Shown one piece after another: positions 1 through 6,400 of a DNA stretch of 7,699 nt; the stretch's first letter is position 1; every line of letters starts with the position of its first letter. Source of the DNA: Flavobacterium psychrophilum (GTDB lineage: Bacteria > Bacteroidota > Bacteroidia > Flavobacteriales > Flavobacteriaceae); contig CAMAWK010000113.1 in the NCBI GenBank assembly GCA_945861915.1, forward strand, positions 1 through 7,699, written 5' to 3'. The position numbers were made by a program, and so were the translations under genes. Below the pieces are notes generated by a model. The model saw only the letters and a list, made by a program, of their open reading frames with translations, was not told the DNA's origin and ran no database searches.

Positions 1-389
1 GAAGTTTTGCCGATTATGGCAACCTTTCGGTGAATTTGCAAAATGTAAAACGCTATCCTATTATTTTGGAATTGACTAACGAACGTGGAGATGTTATTGC
101 TTCGGAATTTCGGGGAATTGGTACTGAAAAAAACACTAAAATCGATTTTAATTTAATTGATGCCAATTTATTTTCGCTACGAATGATTTATGATGACAAC
201 AACAATCAAGAGTTTGATTCGGGGAATTATCTAGAAAAAAGACAACCTGAGGAAGTTATTTATTTTTCAAAATCTATAGATGTTCGAGCCAATTGGGATG
301 TAGAACAAATTTTTGATGTGAGTATTCCCTATGTACCTGAACCCAAAAAGAAAGAAGAAAAAAGGAAAGCTGTTAGATCAGGGTTTTAA
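1..389 (+). CDS. Bacteroidota Ig-like domain protein, C-terminal end (partial)
   Basis: The reading frame is open from the left edge (first whole codon at base 3) to a TAA at 387-389, so this is the last ~129 residues of a longer gene. A GTG at base 30 lies inside the frame and has no special start context, so it is unlikely to be the true start. The visible part is a beta-rich stretch followed by an acidic, calcium-loop-like run (YDDNNNQEFDSGNYLEKRQP) and then VIYFSKSIDVRANWDVEQ. I recognise this as the conserved C-terminus of a large Bacteroidota protein, usually annotated as Ig-like (Big_5-type) domain-containing and probably exported or a lipoprotein. The N-terminal signal and Ig domain lie outside the window and cannot be checked. 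The tail is highly basic and charged (PKKKEEKRK). The last 12 bp overlap the 3' end of the convergent omega-amidase gene. The molecular function is unknown. Confidence 0.75.
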   Translation, partial: SFADYGNLSVNLQNVKRYPIILELTNERGDVIASEFRGIGTEKNTKIDFNLIDANLFSLRMIYDDNNNQEFDSGNYLEKRQPEEVIYFSKSIDVRANWDVEQIFDVSIPYVPEPKKKEEKRKAVRSGF

Positions 390-1145
390 TTCGAAACTAT
401 CTCTGTCATTCAAGAAATTGAATTTTTTTCTGGTTTTATCTAGTTTTTCTTTGTGCAATTCAGTTATAAAAACACCCTCTGTTTCTTGAGGTTCCAAAAC
501 AAAATTTCCAAAAAAATCTATCATTTGCGAATGTCCGTTGTATTCTAAATTCATATTGTCGAAACCTATTCTATTGACACCAACAGTATAACACATGTTT
601 TCGACAGCACGGGCTTTGAGCAAAATATCCCAAGCGTTTATTCTTGGTTTTGGCCAATTGGCAACATAAATAAGCAAATCATATTCTTCTACATTTCTTG
701 AAAAAACGGGGAAACGCAAATCGTAACAGATGAGCGGACAAATCCTCCAACCCAAATAGTCTACAATCAATTTTTCCTTGCCAGCTGTATAAATTATGTC
801 TTCTCCTGCCAAACTAAACAAATGTCGTTTATCGTAAAATTGAATTTTGCCAGACGGAAAAACAAACAGCAATCGGTTGAAGAAATTATTGTTTTCTGTG
901 ATGATTACACTTCCTGTAATAGCAGCATTTATATTCTTTGCCAACGATTGTAACCATTGTACAGTTTCTCCTTTCATGGTTACGGCAACTGAATTTGGAT
1001 TCATTGTGAAACTTGTCGAAAACATTTCGGGCAAAACTATCAAATCTACTTTTTCAGCAATAGCATTGATTTTTTCTTCGAAATAATTTCGGTTCGCAAT
1101 TGGATTTTCCCAAACTAAAGAAGATTGAATGAGGGCGACTTTCAT
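378..1145 (-). CDS. Nitrilase-superfamily omega-amidase (YafV/Nit2-like)
   Basis: This is a 255-residue cytosolic C-N hydrolase, the usual length for the YafV/Nit2 group. The nitrilase catalytic triad is complete: Glu40 (LPEMF), Lys106 (YDKRHLF) and Cys140 (ICYDLRFP). The additional structural glutamate, Glu115, sits in SLAGED, and a GHSQMIDFFG motif (204-213) follows. CYDLRFPVFSRN and YVANWP are typical of omega-amidases. These enzymes hydrolyse alpha-ketoglutaramate or alpha-keto-gamma-methylthiobutyramate, the amides left by glutamine- and methionine-dependent transaminases. Substrate choice here is inferred from family. The ATG at 1143-1145 gives the standard MKVALIQ start, with no Shine-Dalgarno site. 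The sdh terminator lies upstream, so the gene probably has its own promoter, but I found no clear TAnnTTTG in the 134-bp gap. The TGA stop overlaps the end of the convergent Ig-like protein gene by 12 bp. A broader carbon-nitrogen hydrolase is the alternative call. Confidence 0.9.
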   Translation of the reverse strand: MKVALIQSSLVWENPIANRNYFEEKINAIAEKVDLIVLPEMFSTSFTMNPNSVAVTMKGETVQWLQSLAKNINAAITGSVIITENNNFFNRLLFVFPSGKIQFYDKRHLFSLAGEDIIYTAGKEKLIVDYLGWRICPLICYDLRFPVFSRNVEEYDLLIYVANWPKPRINAWDILLKARAVENMCYTVGVNRIGFDNMNLEYNGHSQMIDFFGNFVLEPQETEGVFITELHKEKLDKTRKKFNFLNDRDSFELKP

Positions 1146-1168
1146 TTTGTGAAATTAATTAAAAATGA

Positions 1169-1208
1169 GCCACAGATGACACTGATTAAACAGATTAACA
1201 CTGATTTT
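1169..1208. repeat. Short periodic intergenic repeat, (C/A)AC(A/T)GAT units
   Basis: Four copies of a 7-base unit occur at 9-10 bp spacing: CACAGAT at 1171, CACTGAT at 1180, AACAGAT at 1189 and CACTGAT at 1199, separated by short A/T-rich spacers. The stretch is non-coding, between the omega-amidase start and the sdh terminator. From memory, CACAGATTAA-type strings recur in intergenic regions of Flavobacterium genomes, so this may be a degenerate copy of an interspersed repeat. That cannot be tested within one window. It is too short and irregular for CRISPR. Confidence 0.5.
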
Positions 1209-1209
1209 G

Positions 1210-1244
1210 AAAAATAAAAACGCATTCAAATCAATGAATGCGTT
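1210..1244 (-). terminator. Intrinsic terminator of the sdhCAB operon
   Basis: A perfect 10-bp inverted repeat (AACGCATTCA at 1219-1228 and TGAATGCGTT at 1235-1244) encloses a 6-base loop. Read on the - strand, the hairpin is followed directly by a T-rich run (TTTATTTTT, 1210-1218). It lies 35 bp beyond the sdhB stop, the right place and orientation to end the sdh transcript and insulate the omega-amidase gene. On the + strand the following bases are only mildly T-rich and no + strand gene ends nearby, so I call it for the - strand only. Confidence 0.88.
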
Positions 1245-1255
1245 CTGTTTCTATT

Positions 1256-1274
1256 CCCCCTTTGGGGGCTAGGA
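1256..1274. repeat. GC-rich palindrome next to the sdhB stop
   Basis: Five C's, TTT and five G's (1256-1268) form a short perfect hairpin, followed by CTAGGAGG (CT 1269-1270, then AGGAGG 1271-1276). This is strikingly GC-rich against an AT-rich background and starts 5-12 bp after the sdhB stop, just before the terminator hairpin. Strings of the form CCTCCTAGCCCCC-AAA-GGGGG are, as I remember them, frequent intergenic repeats in Flavobacterium, so this may be one copy of a dispersed element. It could also slow 3' exonuclease decay of the sdh mRNA. Function is inference only. Confidence 0.5.
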
Positions 1275-1279
1275 GGCAT

Positions 1280-2041
1280 TTATTTCAAACTTGCCGATAA
1301 ATATTCTCTATTCATTCGAGCGATATTTTCTAAAGAAATTCCTTTAGGACATTCTACTTCGCAAGCTCCAGTGTTTGTACAATTTCCGAAACCTTCTTCG
1401 TCCATTTGGCGTACCATGTTTAATACTCGGTTGGTAGCTTCTACTTTTCCTTGAGGCAACAACGCATATTGCGATACTTTGGCTCCCACAAACAACATAG
1501 CCGATCCGTTTTTACAAGTCGCTACACAAGCGCCGCAACCAATACAGGCTGCTGCCATAAAAGCTTTGTCTGCATCGTCTTTCGGGATGGGAGTAGCATT
1601 GGCATCAATCGTATTTCCAGAAGTATTTACTGAAACGAATCCGCCAGCTTGTTGAATTCTATCAAAAGAACTTCTATCAACTACTAAATCTTTAATCACC
1701 GGAAATGCAACCGAACGCCAAGGCTCGATAACAATGGTGTCGCCATCATTGAACATTCGCATGTGCAATTGACAAGTGGTAATTCCAGTATCTGGTCCAT
1801 GCGCACGACCGTTGATGTACAACGAACACATGCCACAAATTCCTTCTCGACAATCGTGGTCAAAAGCAACTGGTTCTACCCCTTGATTGATTAATTGTTC
1901 GTTTAATTGGTCTAACATTTCTAAAAAAGAACTGGCTGTAGAAACATCATTTAATTTATATGTTTCCATTTTTCCTTTCTCTTTAGCATTTTTCTGACGC
2001 CAAATTTGAAGGCTTATATTGATATTTTTTGCTGCGCTCAT
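1280..2041 (-). CDS. sdhB: Succinate dehydrogenase iron-sulfur subunit
   Basis: This 253-residue protein carries the electron wire of complex II from the FAD in SdhA to the membrane anchor. All cluster ligands are present. The [2Fe-2S] cysteines are Cys64, Cys69, Cys72 ([12 protein letters not shown]) and Cys90. The ferredoxin-like half has [11 protein letters not shown] (Cys166, 169, 172, 176) and [14 protein letters not shown] (Cys221, 227, 231). By family pattern, Cys166/169/172/231 bind [4Fe-4S] and Cys176/221/227 bind [3Fe-4S]. The start at 2039-2041 ([19 protein letters not shown]) gives the full N-terminal beta-grasp domain; an internal Met25 would delete its first strand. The gene is the last of the sdhC-sdhA-sdhB operon, 7 bp after sdhA, and is followed by a GC palindrome and an intrinsic terminator. 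The subunit is peripheral and cytoplasmic. The cluster ligands alone do not tell succinate dehydrogenase from fumarate reductase; an aerobic TCA role is inferred. Confidence 0.97.
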   Translation of the reverse strand: MSAAKNINISLQIWRQKNAKEKGKMETYKLNDVSTASSFLEMLDQLNEQLINQGVEPVAFDHDCREGICGMCSLYINGRAHGPDTGITTCQLHMRMFNDGDTIVIEPWRSVAFPVIKDLVVDRSSFDRIQQAGGFVSVNTSGNTIDANATPIPKDDADKAFMAAACIGCGACVATCKNGSAMLFVGAKVSQYALLPQGKVEATNRVLNMVRQMDEEGFGNCTNTGACEVECPKGISLENIARMNREYLSASLK

Positions 2042-2048
2042 AATTCAA

Positions 2049-4058
2049 TTATTTATAATTCCTTGCGGCTATTTTAATAAATTCGTATTTCAATTCTTCT
2101 TTGTGAAGTTCGGCTTTTGTGATGTCGTTGCCTTTGTATTCCCATGCGCTTACAAATGAAAAGTTTTCGTCATCACGAAGTGTTTCGCCTTCGGCATCTT
2201 GATATTCTTCACGAAAGTGACCTCCGCAAGATTCGTTTCTTTGCAAAGCATCCATAGCCATCAACTGTCCTAAATCAATAAAATCGGCTACTCTAAGTGC
2301 TTTTTCTAGCTGCGGATTAAACTCATTAGCATTTCCAGGAACATTTACATCTTTGAAAAACTCTTCTTTTAGAGCCGCAATTTCAGCAATGGCTTCTTTT
2401 AGTCCTTTTTCATTTCGCCCCATTCCTACTTTATTCCACATAATCAATCCCAGTCTTTTATGGAAATGATCTACGGATTTAGTTCCTTTGGTATTCAAGA
2501 ATTTTTCGATAGTAGCTTTTACATTGTTTTCCGCATCAATAAATTCTTGAGTATCAGTCGAAATTTTACCTGTTTTAATTTCGTCTGCTAAATAATTTGA
2601 AACCGTATATGGCAATACAAAATAACCATCTGCCAAACCTTGCATCAAAGCCGAAGCTCCCAATCTATTTGCTCCGTGATCAGAGAAATTAGCTTCTCCT
2701 GCCACAAAACAACCGGGGATGGTCGATTGCAAATTATAATCAACCCAAACACCCCCCATGGTATAGTGAACCGCTGGGTATATTTTCATTGGAGTTTCAT
2801 ATGGATTCTCATCGGTGATTTTTTGGTACATGGTAAACAAGTTACCATATTTCTCTTTCAACCATTGTTTTCCTAAAGTTGTAATTTCTTCTGCTGTAGG
2901 ATGGTGATTTCCTTTAGCATAAGCGGCTTGTTTTCCTTTTGTTTGAATTTCCGAAGAAAAATCTAAATATACCCCTTCATTGGTATCATTCGCTTCAATT
3001 CCGTGACCTGCATCACACACTTCTTTTGCTGCTCTTGAAGAAATATCTCGTGGTGCCAAATTTCCAAATGATGGATATTTTCTTTCTAAATAATAATCTC
3101 TGTCTTCTTCGGCTATTTGTGAAGCGGTCAATTTTCCGTTTCTAATGGCTTCTGCATCTTCTTTTTTCTTTGGCACCCAAATACGTCCAGAATTACGCAA
3201 AGATTCCGACATTAAAGTCAATTTAGCCTGATTTGTTCCGTGAACCGGAATACAAGTTGGGTGAATTTGTACAAAACATGGATTAGCGTACAATGCACCT
3301 TGTTTATGAACTTTCCATCCAGCCGTAACGTTACTTCCCATCGCGTTTGTTGAAAGAAAATAAACATTTCCGTATCCTCCTGAAGCAATAATCACTGCAT
3401 GAGCAGAATGTCTTTCTAATTCGCCAGTAACTAAATTCCGAGCGATGATTCCACGTGCTTTTCCGTTTACTTTTACTAATTCAAGCATTTCGTGACGACT
3501 AAACATTTGAACTCTACCTAAACCAGTTTGTCTAGACAAAGCTGAATATGCGCCTAATAATAATTGTTGACCCGTTTGTCCAGCAGCATAAAAAGTACGT
3601 TGCACTTGAGTTCCCCCAAACGAACGATTGTCTAGCAATCCGCCATAATCACGAGCAAATGGAACACCTTGTGCCACACATTGGTCGATAATATTTCCTG
3701 AAACTTCAGCTAAACGATGCACGTTTGCTTCTCGCGCTCTATAATCTCCACCTTTTATGGTGTCATAAAATAGTCTAAAAGTACTATCACCGTCATTTTG
3801 ATAATTTTTTGCAGCATTAATTCCGCCTTGTGCAGCAATAGAGTGTGCACGACGTGGTGAATCTTGGTAACAAAATGCTTTTACATTGTATCCCATTTCG
3901 GCAAAAGATGCGGCTGCCGATGCTCCAGCTAATCCTGTACCTACAACGATAATATCTATTTTTGGTCGGTTGTTGGGTGCAACTAACTTTAAGTGATCTT
4001 TATAATCAGTCCATTTTTGTGAAATGTGACCTTCTGGTATTTTAGAATCTAACTTCAT
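2049..4058 (-). CDS. sdhA: Succinate dehydrogenase flavoprotein subunit
   Basis: This 669-residue catalytic subunit oxidises succinate to fumarate at the cytoplasmic face. An N-terminal FAD-binding Rossmann motif ([19 protein letters not shown], about 38-56) is followed by [11 protein letters not shown], where His72 is the expected covalent FAD attachment site. Substrate-site residues typical of the family follow: QIHPT (His near 265), SESLRNSG (the proton-shuttle Arg near 287), AVHYTMGG (His near 430) and [10 protein letters not shown] (Arg near 464). The capping domain lies between about 260 and 415. The C-terminal helical domain ends in a basic tail. Length and the [20 protein letters not shown] stretch fit the Bacteroidota type B enzymes. 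The ATG at 4056-4058 follows sdhC by 14 bp and sdhB begins 7 bp after the stop, so the three are one transcript. No residue looks missing. Fumarate reductase is the alternative name; the operon and anchor are shared by both. Confidence 0.97.
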   Translation of the reverse strand: MKLDSKIPEGHISQKWTDYKDHLKLVAPNNRPKIDIIVVGTGLAGASAAASFAEMGYNVKAFCYQDSPRRAHSIAAQGGINAAKNYQNDGDSTFRLFYDTIKGGDYRAREANVHRLAEVSGNIIDQCVAQGVPFARDYGGLLDNRSFGGTQVQRTFYAAGQTGQQLLLGAYSALSRQTGLGRVQMFSRHEMLELVKVNGKARGIIARNLVTGELERHSAHAVIIASGGYGNVYFLSTNAMGSNVTAGWKVHKQGALYANPCFVQIHPTCIPVHGTNQAKLTLMSESLRNSGRIWVPKKKEDAEAIRNGKLTASQIAEEDRDYYLERKYPSFGNLAPRDISSRAAKEVCDAGHGIEANDTNEGVYLDFSSEIQTKGKQAAYAKGNHHPTAEEITTLGKQWLKEKYGNLFTMYQKITDENPYETPMKIYPAVHYTMGGVWVDYNLQSTIPGCFVAGEANFSDHGANRLGASALMQGLADGYFVLPYTVSNYLADEIKTGKISTDTQEFIDAENNVKATIEKFLNTKGTKSVDHFHKRLGLIMWNKVGMGRNEKGLKEAIAEIAALKEEFFKDVNVPGNANEFNPQLEKALRVADFIDLGQLMAMDALQRNESCGGHFREEYQDAEGETLRDDENFSFVSAWEYKGNDITKAELHKEELKYEFIKIAARNYK

Positions 4059-4072
4059 TATATAGATTGATA

Positions 4073-4741
4073 TTAATTATTAAAAAAATGATGAAATAAT
4101 GCTATGAAAATAAATCCAAAAGGAACAACAATAGCAAATGCATAGCAAGTTTTATGTAAGGACTTACCGATTTTGTTATCGAAACCTACTGATTGCAACG
4201 AGGAAGTAAATCCGTGCCATAAATGCAACGACAATAATACAAAAGCCACACAATACAAAGCAGTACGAACTGGACTTTCGAACTTCGCAACCAACTCATG
4301 GTAATATCTTGTTTCGTCAATTGTATTTACCTCTACATATTTGTAAATCATTTCATGTACCCAAAAATCATACATGTGAAGACCTAAAAAAGCCAGTACT
4401 ACTAATCCTGAAATAATCATATTTCTAGATGCCCAAGACGCATTGGCAGCTCCATTATATTTGGCATAAGCTATAGGTCTGGCGCTTCTGTTTTTCAATT
4501 CTAAAACAAAACCCATTACAAAGTGAAAAACGACTCCAGCAATTAAAACAGGCTGCATAGCAAACTGAATTACTGGATTGTAACCCATAAAATGAGACAT
4601 TTCATTAAAAGTATCTGCGCTAAAAACCGACATGAAATTAATAAAGAAATGCAAGGATAAAAATGAAATCAAAAAAAGTCCCGAAAGCGCCATCGCCACT
4701 TTTTTGGCAATAGATGACTTAAATAGTGTAGATTTTGACAT
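4073..4741 (-). CDS. sdhC: Succinate dehydrogenase cytochrome b558 anchor subunit (type B)
   Basis: This 222-residue integral membrane protein has five predicted helices, at about 16-36, 60-80, 108-127, 156-178 and 199-219. It is a single-subunit type B anchor like Bacillus SdhC or Wolinella FrdC, so no sdhD is expected. Histidines suited to bind two b haems occur one per helix in the first four: His31, His73, His122 and His173 (or His176). The protein anchors SdhAB to the inner membrane and reduces quinone, probably menaquinone in this lineage. The start at 4739-4741 gives a short cationic N-terminus ([14 protein letters not shown]) before helix 1. It is the promoter-proximal gene of the operon, with a TTG-N20-TAATTTTG promoter candidate just upstream. 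The individual haem ligands are assigned by helix position, not by alignment. Confidence 0.95.
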   Translation of the reverse strand: MSKSTLFKSSIAKKVAMALSGLFLISFLSLHFFINFMSVFSADTFNEMSHFMGYNPVIQFAMQPVLIAGVVFHFVMGFVLELKNRSARPIAYAKYNGAANASWASRNMIISGLVVLAFLGLHMYDFWVHEMIYKYVEVNTIDETRYYHELVAKFESPVRTALYCVAFVLLSLHLWHGFTSSLQSVGFDNKIGKSLHKTCYAFAIVVPFGFIFIALFHHFFNN

Positions 4742-4773
4742 AAGGAATTTGAATAAAATTTATAAAAGTTACG

Positions 4774-4804
4774 CAAAATTAAAGCAATTAGAACTGAACT
4801 ACAA
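4774..4804 (-). promoter_or_regulatory. Promoter of the sdhCAB operon (Bacteroidota type)
   Basis: On the - strand, TTG (4802-4804) is followed after 20 bp by TAATTTTG (4774-4781), a full match to the Bacteroidota sigma-A -7 consensus TAnnTTTG with its -33 TTG. Transcription should start a few bases further left, near 4769, leaving a leader of roughly 28 nt that is A/T-rich and lacks a Shine-Dalgarno site, as is usual in this phylum. The start point is predicted, not measured. Confidence 0.7.
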
Positions 4805-4858
4805 CCTTTTCGTAAAATATTATATCTAATTTTTATATGTTCTAAATAAGTAATTGCA

Positions 4859-4874
4859 TACGTAATTATACGTA
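4859..4874. promoter_or_regulatory. Candidate operator: TACGTA-ATTA-TACGTA
   Basis: Two copies of the self-complementary hexamer TACGTA (4859-4864 and 4869-4874) are separated by ATTA. Their starts are 10 bp apart, so both sit on one face of the helix and the 16-bp unit is an inverted repeat. It is 55 bp upstream of the sdhC -33 element and about 90 bp upstream of the rightward -33 element, in otherwise featureless AT-rich DNA. This is consistent with a dimeric regulator site, but chance is possible and no regulator is identified. Confidence 0.35.
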
Positions 4875-4963
4875 GAAAAATGAGCGAGATTTAATTCTCA
4901 TTCTTAAATGTAAAGCTGACCCTATTTAACAATAAAAAAACGGACTGTTTTTGTCTCAAAAAA

Positions 4964-4993
4964 TTGTATTTTAAATCCGTTGCTTTACATTTG
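4964..4993 (+). promoter_or_regulatory. Promoter of the mvaS-pepP pair (Bacteroidota type)
   Basis: TTG (4964-4966) is followed after 19 bp by TACATTTG (4986-4993), a perfect TAnnTTTG -7 box. The start point should lie near 4998, giving a leader of only about 15 nt before the ATG at 5013. That placement also rejects a longer frame that would begin at a TTG at 4980, since that codon is upstream of the predicted transcript. An inverted pair AACGGA (4939-4944) and TCCGTT (4976-4981) brackets the -33 element. Confidence 0.7.
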
Positions 4994-5012
4994 TTCTCTT
5001 AAAATTCATAAA

Positions 5013-6374
5013 ATGAAAATCGGAATTGATGCTATTGCTTTTGATGTTGCTAAAATACATTTGTCCATAAAAACTTTGGCGAAAGCCAGAAATATTGAAC
5101 CTGAAAAATTAGAAAAAGGCTTGGGTTTACTCCAAATGACGTTATCTGATGTGCATCAAGATACTGTTGTTTTTGGCGCAAATGCTTTGACAAAATTAAT
5201 TGTAGACCATCAAATCAACTTAGCCGAAATTTCCCGAATTTATGTTGGAACCGAAAGCGCTATCGACAGTTCGAAACCCATAAGTTCCTTTCTGATTGCC
5301 TTGATGGAACAAAAGTTTGGTAAAAATAAGCTGTCCGAATGCGATGTAGTCGATTTTACTTTTGCCTGCATTAGCGGTGTCGATGCATTGCAAAACTGTA
5401 TCGATTTTGTAACTCTCAATCCAACCAAAAAAGCCATTGTCGTGACAACCGATTTTGCCAAATACGACCTGAATTCTACTGGCGAATACACTCAAGGGGC
5501 TGGAGCATTGGCGATGTTAATCTCTACAAACCCTAAAATCATCGCTTTCGAAAACCATTGGGCAACGAGTACCAAAGGCGTTTATGACTTTTTTAAACCC
5601 TACCGAACGATTTCAAAAAAAGAAATTACAGGAAATTCCGAAAATGAAGCTTGGTTTGAAAATCTTGAAAGTGAAATCGAAATTCACAAAGATCAGCCCG
5701 TTTTTGATGGGCAATATTCGAATCAATGTTATATGGACAGAACGCGTGAAGCTTACTTTTCATTCAAAAAAATAAAAAATTCAACCGACACCATTTATAG
5801 CCACTGGAAAAGTATTGTAATGCATTTGCCGTATGCTTTTCAAGGACGCAGAATGTTGACCGAAATTTACGCCCTTGATTATTCAATGTCTAATTTATTG
5901 GGAGAACCAACTGTTTCTGACTACCAAAATAAGTTGAAAGAAATTAGCAAATCAGACGAATATCAAGAATTTGTAACCCAAAAATTGCAACCCGCCGAAC
6001 TCGCTTCTTCATTAATTGGCAATTTATATACAGGTTCAATTTTTATGGGATTGCTATCGACTTTGGCTCATTTTTATGATTCAAAAACAGAAATCAAAGG
6101 CGAAAAATTTGGATTTTTAGCCTACGGAAGTGGTTCCAAATCGAAAGTGTTCGAAGGGACTATTCAACCCGATTGGGAATTGGCACTTTCTAAAGTACAA
6201 CTTTTTGAAACTTTAAAAGAAAGTGTTGAAATTGATTTTGAAACCTACGAAAAACTACATAAAAAAGAGCAAAAAACAACGGTGCGAAAACCTAAAAACG
6301 AATGGGTTTTGGACCGAATCGAAAAAGAAATTCCAACTTTAGTTGGAGCACGTTATTACAAATGGATTGATTAA
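5013..6374 (+). CDS. mvaS: Hydroxymethylglutaryl-CoA synthase family protein (mevalonate pathway)
   Basis: This 453-residue thiolase-fold cytosolic enzyme is expected to condense acetoacetyl-CoA and acetyl-CoA into HMG-CoA, the committed step of mevalonate-dependent isoprenoid synthesis. The HMG-CoA synthase catalytic residues are in place: Glu81 (VGTES), nucleophile Cys119 (FTFACISGVDAL) and His271 (MHLPYAFQGRR). SSLIGNLYTGS (332-342) and AYGSGSKSKVFEG (370-382) are the expected substrate-pocket and C-terminal thiolase-fold loops. The protein is longer than the ~390-residue staphylococcal enzyme, chiefly through an acidic insertion at about 197-228 and a charged C-terminal tail (411-453). 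I chose the ATG at 5013 (MKIGIDAIAF), where the first beta strand begins, because the promoter -7 box lies inside the alternative TTG extension from 4980. The pepP-like gene follows after 26 bp. A polyketide beta-branching HMG-CoA synthase homologue is the alternative, but no polyketide gene is nearby. Confidence 0.88.
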   Translation: MKIGIDAIAFDVAKIHLSIKTLAKARNIEPEKLEKGLGLLQMTLSDVHQDTVVFGANALTKLIVDHQINLAEISRIYVGTESAIDSSKPISSFLIALMEQKFGKNKLSECDVVDFTFACISGVDALQNCIDFVTLNPTKKAIVVTTDFAKYDLNSTGEYTQGAGALAMLISTNPKIIAFENHWATSTKGVYDFFKPYRTISKKEITGNSENEAWFENLESEIEIHKDQPVFDGQYSNQCYMDRTREAYFSFKKIKNSTDTIYSHWKSIVMHLPYAFQGRRMLTEIYALDYSMSNLLGEPTVSDYQNKLKEISKSDEYQEFVTQKLQPAELASSLIGNLYTGSIFMGLLSTLAHFYDSKTEIKGEKFGFLAYGSGSKSKVFEGTIQPDWELALSKVQLFETLKESVEIDFETYEKLHKKEQKTTVRKPKNEWVLDRIEKEIPTLVGARYYKWID

Positions 6375-6400
6375 ATTTGAATGCTAAACCCTTCTGAATT

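Noticed and set aside
847..1086. Open frame of 79 codons on the + strand
   Set aside because: It lies wholly inside the omega-amidase gene on the other strand and has no recognisable domain; the omega-amidase frame has all catalytic motifs.
1171..1205. CRISPR-like array
   Set aside because: The units are only 7 bases at 9-10 bp spacing, with no unique spacers of 25-40 bp and no cas genes nearby.
1219..1250. Bidirectional use of the sdh terminator
   Set aside because: On the + strand the bases after the hairpin are interrupted (TTCTGTTTC), and no + strand gene ends here.
1280..1967. Shorter SdhB beginning at internal Met25
   Set aside because: It would remove the first strand of the [2Fe-2S] beta-grasp domain ([11 protein letters not shown]), which is conserved in the family.
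4632..4829. Small + strand open frame of 65 codons running from sdhC into the control region
   Set aside because: More than half is antisense to sdhC and the rest covers the sdhC promoter; the product is low-complexity, Lys- and Asn-rich, as expected of AT-rich non-coding DNA.
4980..5012. N-terminal extension of the HMG-CoA synthase from a TTG codon at 4980
   Set aside because: The extension (LLYICSLKIHK) contains the promoter -7 box TACATTTG, lies upstream of the predicted transcript start, and precedes the normal thiolase-fold start MKIGIDAIAF.
5220..5495. Two overlapping - strand open frames of 91 and 83 codons
   Set aside because: Both are antisense to the active-site part of the HMG-CoA synthase and show no conserved motif.
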